Shown one piece after another: positions 58,499-64,000 of a DNA stretch of 64,000 nucleotides. Every line of letters starts with the position of its first letter. The first letter of the stretch is position 1. The DNA lies in contig NC_088777.1 in assembly GCF_954871325.1 (NCBI RefSeq), positions 10,455,366 through 10,519,365 of the forward strand, written 5' to 3'. The notes under the pieces were generated by a model. It was not told the DNA's origin. It did not search any database and saw nothing but the letters and a program-made list of their open reading frames with translations. The stretch comes from Gordionus sp. m RMFG-2023. Its lineage: Eukaryota > Nematomorpha > Gordioida > Chordodea > Parachordodidae. Both the position numbers and the translations under genes were made by a program.

Positions 58499-59392
58499 AT
58501 GTTTATGAATTCGAATTGCGAGGTCTATGCCAACCATAATTCACATCAATCTTCTATCTACGCATATCTAATTTTCCGCTTAATTCCGCGCATCAAAGAA
58601 CACGACAAGATATTAGACGTTGGTTGTGGAGATGGTAAATCAACCAATTTACTTTACAAAACTTTACTAACGACTAATAATGATGAATTCAAAGGCAGCG
58701 TTTTAGGAATCGACATACTCTTACCAATGGTGGAATACAGCAGGAAACATTATTGTTCAAGTAAGAATTCATTGGCGTTCGCCAAAATAGATATAGCTAG
58801 TGAAGACGCGGTCGGAAATATTTTAAGTACCATAAAAGAAGGTCTTATTGATCACGTGGTGTCTTCATGTTGTTTTCAGTGGATCGAAGATCAACCAAAA
58901 GCGCTCTCTAATCTACTTAAAGTTCTAAATCCGAAAACGGGTTCTATTAATTTGATATTTTTTTATAGGATCATAGAAAGTTTAAATTATGCAACTGATG
59001 TAATCCTAACTAATGAAGCATTGAGCCCATATTTAAAAAAGCTAAAGGAATACAATGAACGTTTTTTGTTACCCTGGAGGAGAAGTTGGATGATAGAACC
59101 CGACCCTATAAACTCTTATAAGAGAATCATGATCAAATCAGGTTGTAAAGAAGATAAAATAAAAATAGAACAATTAGACGAAATAAAGTATTCACTTCAG
59201 CCTTCCTCGGAAGAAGCTGTAAATTATGTCAAGGGATTTTTTCCGGATGTGTTAGCCGAAATTGACAAAGTTGGATTGAAGGAGGAGTTTTTTAAGCAAT
59301 TTGTCGAATATATTTTAAACTATAACGAGAAACATTATGGAGACAAACTTAAATTCTGTACTCCATTGATGTTTGTTCAATATAGTTTATAA
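58499..59392 (+). CDS. JHAMT-like SAM-dependent methyltransferase, copy 4
   Basis: 297 residues, single exon, intact, and the only paralogue on the plus strand. It starts MFMNSNCEVY at the ATG aligned with the others. Motif I ILDVGCGDGKS (about 38-48) has Cys where copies 1-3 have Ser; GIDIL supplies the ribose-binding Asp. The active-site block reads CCFQWIEDQ, so the His next to the conserved Trp is replaced by Gln. That may shift substrate choice or activity. It is clearly older than the tandem trio and closest in motif I to copy 5. AATAAA follows the stop immediately. Not part of the triplicated units. Confidence 0.85.
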   Translation: MFMNSNCEVYANHNSHQSSIYAYLIFRLIPRIKEHDKILDVGCGDGKSTNLLYKTLLTTNNDEFKGSVLGIDILLPMVEYSRKHYCSSKNSLAFAKIDIASEDAVGNILSTIKEGLIDHVVSSCCFQWIEDQPKALSNLLKVLNPKTGSINLIFFYRIIESLNYATDVILTNEALSPYLKKLKEYNERFLLPWRRSWMIEPDPINSYKRIMIKSGCKEDKIKIEQLDEIKYSLQPSSEEAVNYVKGFFPDVLAEIDKVGLKEEFFKQFVEYILNYNEKHYGDKLKFCTPLMFVQYSL

Positions 59393-62131
59393 ATAAAATT
59401 AGAGGCCAAATTTATTAATTTAATACCTTCTTTTATATGACGATTCTGATATATTTATTGATTTTGTAGAATTAAACGAAGGCAATTACAATAAAAAGAC
59501 GATAAACTAGACCTTCATTTGTAAAAAATTTAGATATAAATATAATATATAATTTTATTGCAGTCATAATCAGAACGAAAATAAACGATTTATAGCTCAA
59601 GATACTACGACCTAATATTTTTTTCTAGTATGAATATATATTTTCCCTTCGTGTCTTTCAAAATTAAGACATTGCTGGAAAAGAAGTCTCATTTTTTAAA
59701 TTTAATTGTTATCTTTTAACAAAAATCAACTTGAGCATATAATTTTATTATGATTAAAATCAGAAAGTAAATGAATGATTAAAACCAAATAACAAAAAAA
59801 GGGGGTACAAGATTTTGAAAAAATTCAAATAATTTTGAGAAAACCGGATATTTTAAAATAAGTTCAGGATTTTAAAAAAATTTATAAGCTGGCTAGGTTG
59901 ACATTAATTAAATTGATTTCATTTATTTAACCAAATTTAAATACTAATTTTAATATAAGTTGCATAAATTTATATATTTTTCTCTAGAGATTTAATGTTT
60001 GACCACAATCCATACTCATTAACACATACATATATTTAATTACTATGTGAAGGGCTGATTTTAGCTTTATTACTATATATCTAGGCTAAATAAGTAGCTG
60101 TTAGTTGGCAATACTGAACAAATAACTTTTCACCAATGTAGTTAGTAGTATGAATTAATTAAAAGTCTTACCATGACGTCTAAAAAATATAAATAATTAA
60201 TAACTTTTTGCCCATCACAACTTCTATTTTTTTACATAATGTTTAACTTATTTTCCTTATAGTATTTCCAATTAGCATTCATTTCACCTGAATACCCAAA
60301 TCCAAGATGAGCAAATATATTTTAATATTCATACAATTAAAATTGTTTAAAGAAACATATTTGATAAAATTACATTTTTTTAAAAAATTTATTATTTTTT
60401 TAAAACTTATATATTTTGGTTTCGGTCACTGAGATTATAATGCTGAAATAATTTCATTTTATTATGTTTAGGGCTAACCCTTGACGTAGGTAGAATCCCT
60501 TGTTAAGATACTCGGTCCTAGCAGAGATCCGTTTTCTCAGTTTTTAAAGAAGGCCAGGGCACGAACGATGTTAGAGTCGTGGCTATTAGTAGTAGGAAGG
60601 ATTGCTTAGTTGGCAGGTAGAGATGTGGAGTCTCGGTGTCCAATAGAGTATCCATCCACTGGGTTGCCTAGTATACCATTGTCGATATACCAATTATGAG
60701 AATTTAGCTTGCATTGTTCACTTATACCTTGTATTATGCTATTAATGCCCAGACAGAATAAAAAGGAACCTAGAGGGTCACCTTGTTGTATTCTATCGCT
60801 AGAAGAAATCAATCTATCTCTAAATTGAAGATGCGAAGGACTAGCATAATAATCGAAGATAAATTGTGAGTATCGTGGGTAGAGGGTGAGGTTAGGATTC
60901 AGAAACGCTCTACACCTTAGAGAGTTAAAGGCGTTCGAAAAGTCTATTTCAGCTAGGATATGATGAAATTTATGTTGATAGTAACCATTAATCAGATAGT
61001 CCATTTACTAATAAATTTAAAACTATATGGAATAATTCTATCAATAGTTATTATATTACCAATTCCAATATCAAATATGCATAATTTTGATATTTTATTC
61101 TCAAATATATTATATGAGATCATGATATGAAAACTTTAATTGCAAAGATGGTTTCATAATGGGGTAATTGATCTATATCATTAATAACAGCATTATTGTA
61201 TGGTGGGATTTGTGATGGGAGAGGGGGAATACTGATGGTGAGTAGAACCAGAGTGTGTATACTTGAACACCTAGGTGCAATAGAGGGGTATAATATGCCT
61301 CAAGTAGGGCAAAGGCCTTTATTCAGCATTCGAGTTTGTGTTCAATTTGAGTGATTGTGCAATTTAGAATCTCAAATTTATTTGATTTAAATGATTTAGA
61401 AGAATATGATATTAGGTTATAGTGAATATAATTTATTTTAAGTGGTTTGATTTTTAACTGATTAATATATATTTTGAGCTCAATTGCTTATTAGCTTCTT
61501 AAAAAAAACAGCTTATAAAATAACGAAATTAATCTTTAAAAATATTTTAACTTTTTACTATTCAGAGGTAAAAAAACCATTTTTTAAAAATCAAATTGTA
61601 TTTGAACATGGAAATTTTTTATAAGTTATAAGGAGGCTTTCTTTATACAAAAGAATTGATCTTTAAAAAATATAAAATAGAAGCATTCTGGGAAAATTGG
61701 CAGATTTTAATATCGCCATTTTTTTTCAAATCATGGGCTAACAATTTAATATTTTTAGAAAATTTCCTTTATTTTATACTTAAATATATAATTTTTTTTG
61801 CTGATATATCGCATTATATTTTTTTCGACAATATATATTTATACAATACTTTTTTTAAAAATGAACAGTAATTCTTCGATTTCATTTACAAGTTTGATGT
61901 AAAATAACGGTGGATTTATAACAATCTTAATGAAAATATATTTTATAATTATGTATACAAATCAATAAAAAAGATATAAATATTCAAAATTACTATTAAA
62001 TATAATTTTAAATAACATGTATATAATTTATATTCGACAAGGTCAAGGTCAAGGCCGCGGTATACTAAAATATGATTTTATTGGCTAATAAAAAGAATTC
62101 AACGAGTTAATAAATTTATATCTAATCTTAT
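59393..62131. other. Spacer between convergent methyltransferases
   Basis: AT-rich; the only recognisable content is the reverse transcriptase fragment at 60606. A less AT-rich patch continues down to about 60480 and may be more of the same retroelement. The short plus-strand frame at 61656 is not credible as a gene. Confidence 0.6.
60606..61004 (-). pseudogene. Reverse transcriptase fragment
   Basis: 132 codons with LAEIDFSNAFNS (palm motif A, catalytic Asp present), then IQQGDPLGSFLFCL (motif B), then WYIDNGILGNP where the catalytic YxDD would be. Here the second Asp is Asn, so polymerase activity is lost. The QQGDPLG form differs from the KQGCVLSP form at 9690, so a second retroelement lineage is represented. 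No further domains were recognised on either side. Confidence 0.75.
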
Positions 62132-63028
62132 TCATGAATGATAACGAACATACATCAATGGAAAAGACATCGTCAGTTTGTTACCGCGATATCTCGCATT
62201 GTAATCGAGCATATTATTAATAAATTGTCTAAAAAACTTTTCCTTCAATCCCATTTTCTCTATTTCAGCTAACACATCTGGGAAACTAGCTTGGATACAA
62301 TTCACAGCTACTTCAGGTGAAGGTAAAAAGGAGTACTTAGTTTCATTTAATTTTTCTATCGTTATTCCATCTTCATTATACCCAACATCTATCATCATTT
62401 TCTTATAAGCCTTTATAGGGTCGGCCTCTATCATCCACGCACGCCTCCATGGTAATAATAAGCCTTCATGGAACTCTTTTAATTTTTTTAAATGAGGACT
62501 AAACTCTTGATTATTCAAAGCTCTTACGGTGGCATAATTTGCACTGTCTACAATCCCATAGTATAATATCAAATTAATAGAACTAACTCCAGGATTTATA
62601 ACCTTAAGTAGATTAGCTAGCGCTTTCGGCTGATCTTCGATCCAATGAAAACAAGACGAGGACACTACGTGATCAATATAACCTTCTTTAATGGTACTTA
62701 GAATATTTTCGGATGCGTTTTCGCTGGCTATATCTATTTTGGCGAATATCAATGATTTTAGGTTAGAGCAATAGCGTTCCCTGGAATATTCGACCATTGG
62801 TGGAAGCAAGTCTATTCCTAGAACACTTCCCTTGAATTCATTATCGTGATTAGTTGTTATTAAAGTTTGGTAAAGTAGATCGGTGGACTTACCATCTCCG
62901 CAGCCAACGTCTAATACATTGTCGCATTCTTTAATGCTTGGGATTATACGGGAAAGGAGATAAGCGTAAACATAGGATTGATATGCGTTTTGGTTGGCAT
63001 AGGCCTCACAGTCCGAATTCATAAACAT
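62132..63028 (-). CDS. JHAMT-like SAM-dependent methyltransferase, copy 5
   Basis: 298 residues, single exon, intact. It starts MFMNSDCEAY. Motif I VLDVGCGDGKS (about 38-48), GIDLLPP with the ribose-binding Asp, and SCFHWIEDQ with the canonical His-Trp pair. The region after the active site reads GVSSINLIL instead of the EGGSINIIL type. It faces copy 4 tail-to-tail over about 2.7 kb. Upstream sequence does not share the block seen before copies 1-3. The stop is followed by AATAAG rather than AATAAA. Substrate unknown. Confidence 0.85.
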   Translation of the reverse strand: MFMNSDCEAYANQNAYQSYVYAYLLSRIIPSIKECDNVLDVGCGDGKSTDLLYQTLITTNHDNEFKGSVLGIDLLPPMVEYSRERYCSNLKSLIFAKIDIASENASENILSTIKEGYIDHVVSSSCFHWIEDQPKALANLLKVINPGVSSINLILYYGIVDSANYATVRALNNQEFSPHLKKLKEFHEGLLLPWRRAWMIEADPIKAYKKMMIDVGYNEDGITIEKLNETKYSFLPSPEVAVNCIQASFPDVLAEIEKMGLKEKFFRQFINNMLDYNARYRGNKLTMSFPLMYVRYHS

Positions 63029-64000
63029 TTTTTATATAATTATTTTATTTATCTAAATAATGATTCAATGTCTAAATTGTTAAAAATAATTTTCTATTTT
63101 TAAATGTCAAACTCCTTTTTATTTAAATTGTTTGAAAATAAGAAGATAAATATAATGAATATCACTGTGTTTTGTATATGCGAATTATTTAAAATATTTG
63201 AAGTAATTTTGGCATTGACACTACTTATAATCTTTTAAATGTGTAATGATTAATTGATTATAAGGAATTAATTATATGATTCTTTTTAAAAAACGAATAG
63301 TTAAATTACAAATAAATTTCATATTTTATCAAAACGGGGCGCGTATTTATAACAAGTTTATTTGAAAAATAAAATATCTGATCCTGCATTTTGGATTTAA
63401 CAAAAAAAAATTTAAAATCTCAAATCAATATAATAGTGCCCGTTAATGTTACTCAAATAAAGTAACGCCCTTTCATTTTGCTGTATTCTTCAAAAAAAAA
63501 AATACCCTCACTACATAGTTTTTTAAAAGGTATCAGTAACGCTTTACTATTTACCACTCAGAGGTGCACTGATACTACATTTTTTTGTCGTTACTGATTC
63601 CGATCGATTTTATTTCCAGTATTTCTCTAAGTGTAATATGAGAGCACGCATAATTTGAGCAAGTTTTTTTTTAAAATACGGTAAGCAGAAGGGAGCCGCA
63701 TAAACAAAGGTCGTTCTTATTAGCTTTAAGTCTTTGCAATCTGTTTAAAAAAAATTTATTCTAAAATTTGCTGGAAATAGAATAACGAAAACGGGAATCG
63801 AAATAGAAAAAAAATGAAAGTTATCCTGCAAAAATTATTAATAAAATTAAAGATACCAGAAACATTATTTAATTAATTTCTTTCAAAGACTTTCCAGAAA
63901 AGTGATTTAGCTTTGTACGACTTAGGATAGACGGGATTCGAACTATTCACAGGAACTGATTTTACGATAGATAGATAAGCTTTAAGTAGACTAAGAAAAT
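63029..64000. other. Terminal intergenic stretch
   Basis: AT-rich, no gene recognised. Near 63930 a GGGATTCGAACT word recalls a tRNA T-arm but no cloverleaf forms around it. Confidence 0.6.

Noticed and set aside
63915-63965. tRNA-like T-arm (GGGATTCGAACT)
   Set aside because: The flanks do not pair into a T-stem, and no D-arm or acceptor stem is present at the right distances on either strand.
1-64000. CRISPR arrays, bacterial operons or a prophage
   Set aside because: No spaced direct repeats of that type; introns, animal receptor genes and eukaryotic transposons indicate a nuclear eukaryotic genome.

Overview
The window looks like nuclear DNA of an invertebrate animal. It is very AT-rich (roughly a quarter G+C by eye), gene-poor and full of transposon debris. 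Animal origin is indicated by a class A seven-helix receptor, a cluster of juvenile-hormone-acid-methyltransferase-like enzymes, GT-AG introns in conserved genes, and hAT, Tc1/mariner, non-LTR and LTR elements. I cannot name the phylum. There are no operons, ribosome binding sites or CRISPR arrays.

Layout. 1-7.5 kb: non-coding, with one doubtful exon and small DNA-transposon relics. 7.5-9.5 kb (minus): a two-exon class A GPCR, whose splice junction rebuilds the DRY motif. 9.7-10.4 kb: a dead reverse transcriptase fragment. 10.4-18.9 kb: no gene seen, several short inverted-repeat elements. 18.9-36.7 kb: a tandem triplication, units A, B and C of about 7.0, 6.0 and 4.9 kb, each carrying one intact single-exon methyltransferase gene on the minus strand. 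The units differ by unit-specific insertions and deletions, so each serves as an empty-site control for the others. 40.9-49.9 kb (plus): a DDX55/Spb4-type DEAD-box RNA helicase gene with seven recognisable exons. Motif II reads DEGD, and a decayed Tc1/mariner-like element sits in intron 5. 49.9-58.4 kb: a nested hAT relic, a GC-rich hAT-type MITE and a non-autonomous LTR element. 58.5-63 kb: two further, more diverged methyltransferase paralogues in convergent orientation, with a dead reverse transcriptase fragment between them.

How it fits together. The coherent gene system is the methyltransferase cluster: five intact paralogues over 38 kb, three from recent tandem duplication and two older. 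All keep the SAM-binding GxGDG loop and an F-x-W-x-x-DQ motif, so they are probably active carboxyl or small-molecule methyltransferases; the substrate is not determinable from sequence. The GPCR (surface signalling) and the helicase (60S ribosome biogenesis) are unrelated single-copy neighbours. At least six repeat families are visible, four of them with readable target-site duplications. I found no clearly new multi-gene biochemical system. The most unusual signals are the methyltransferase expansion, the DEGD motif with large insertions in a housekeeping helicase, and well-bounded mobile elements that I do not recognise.
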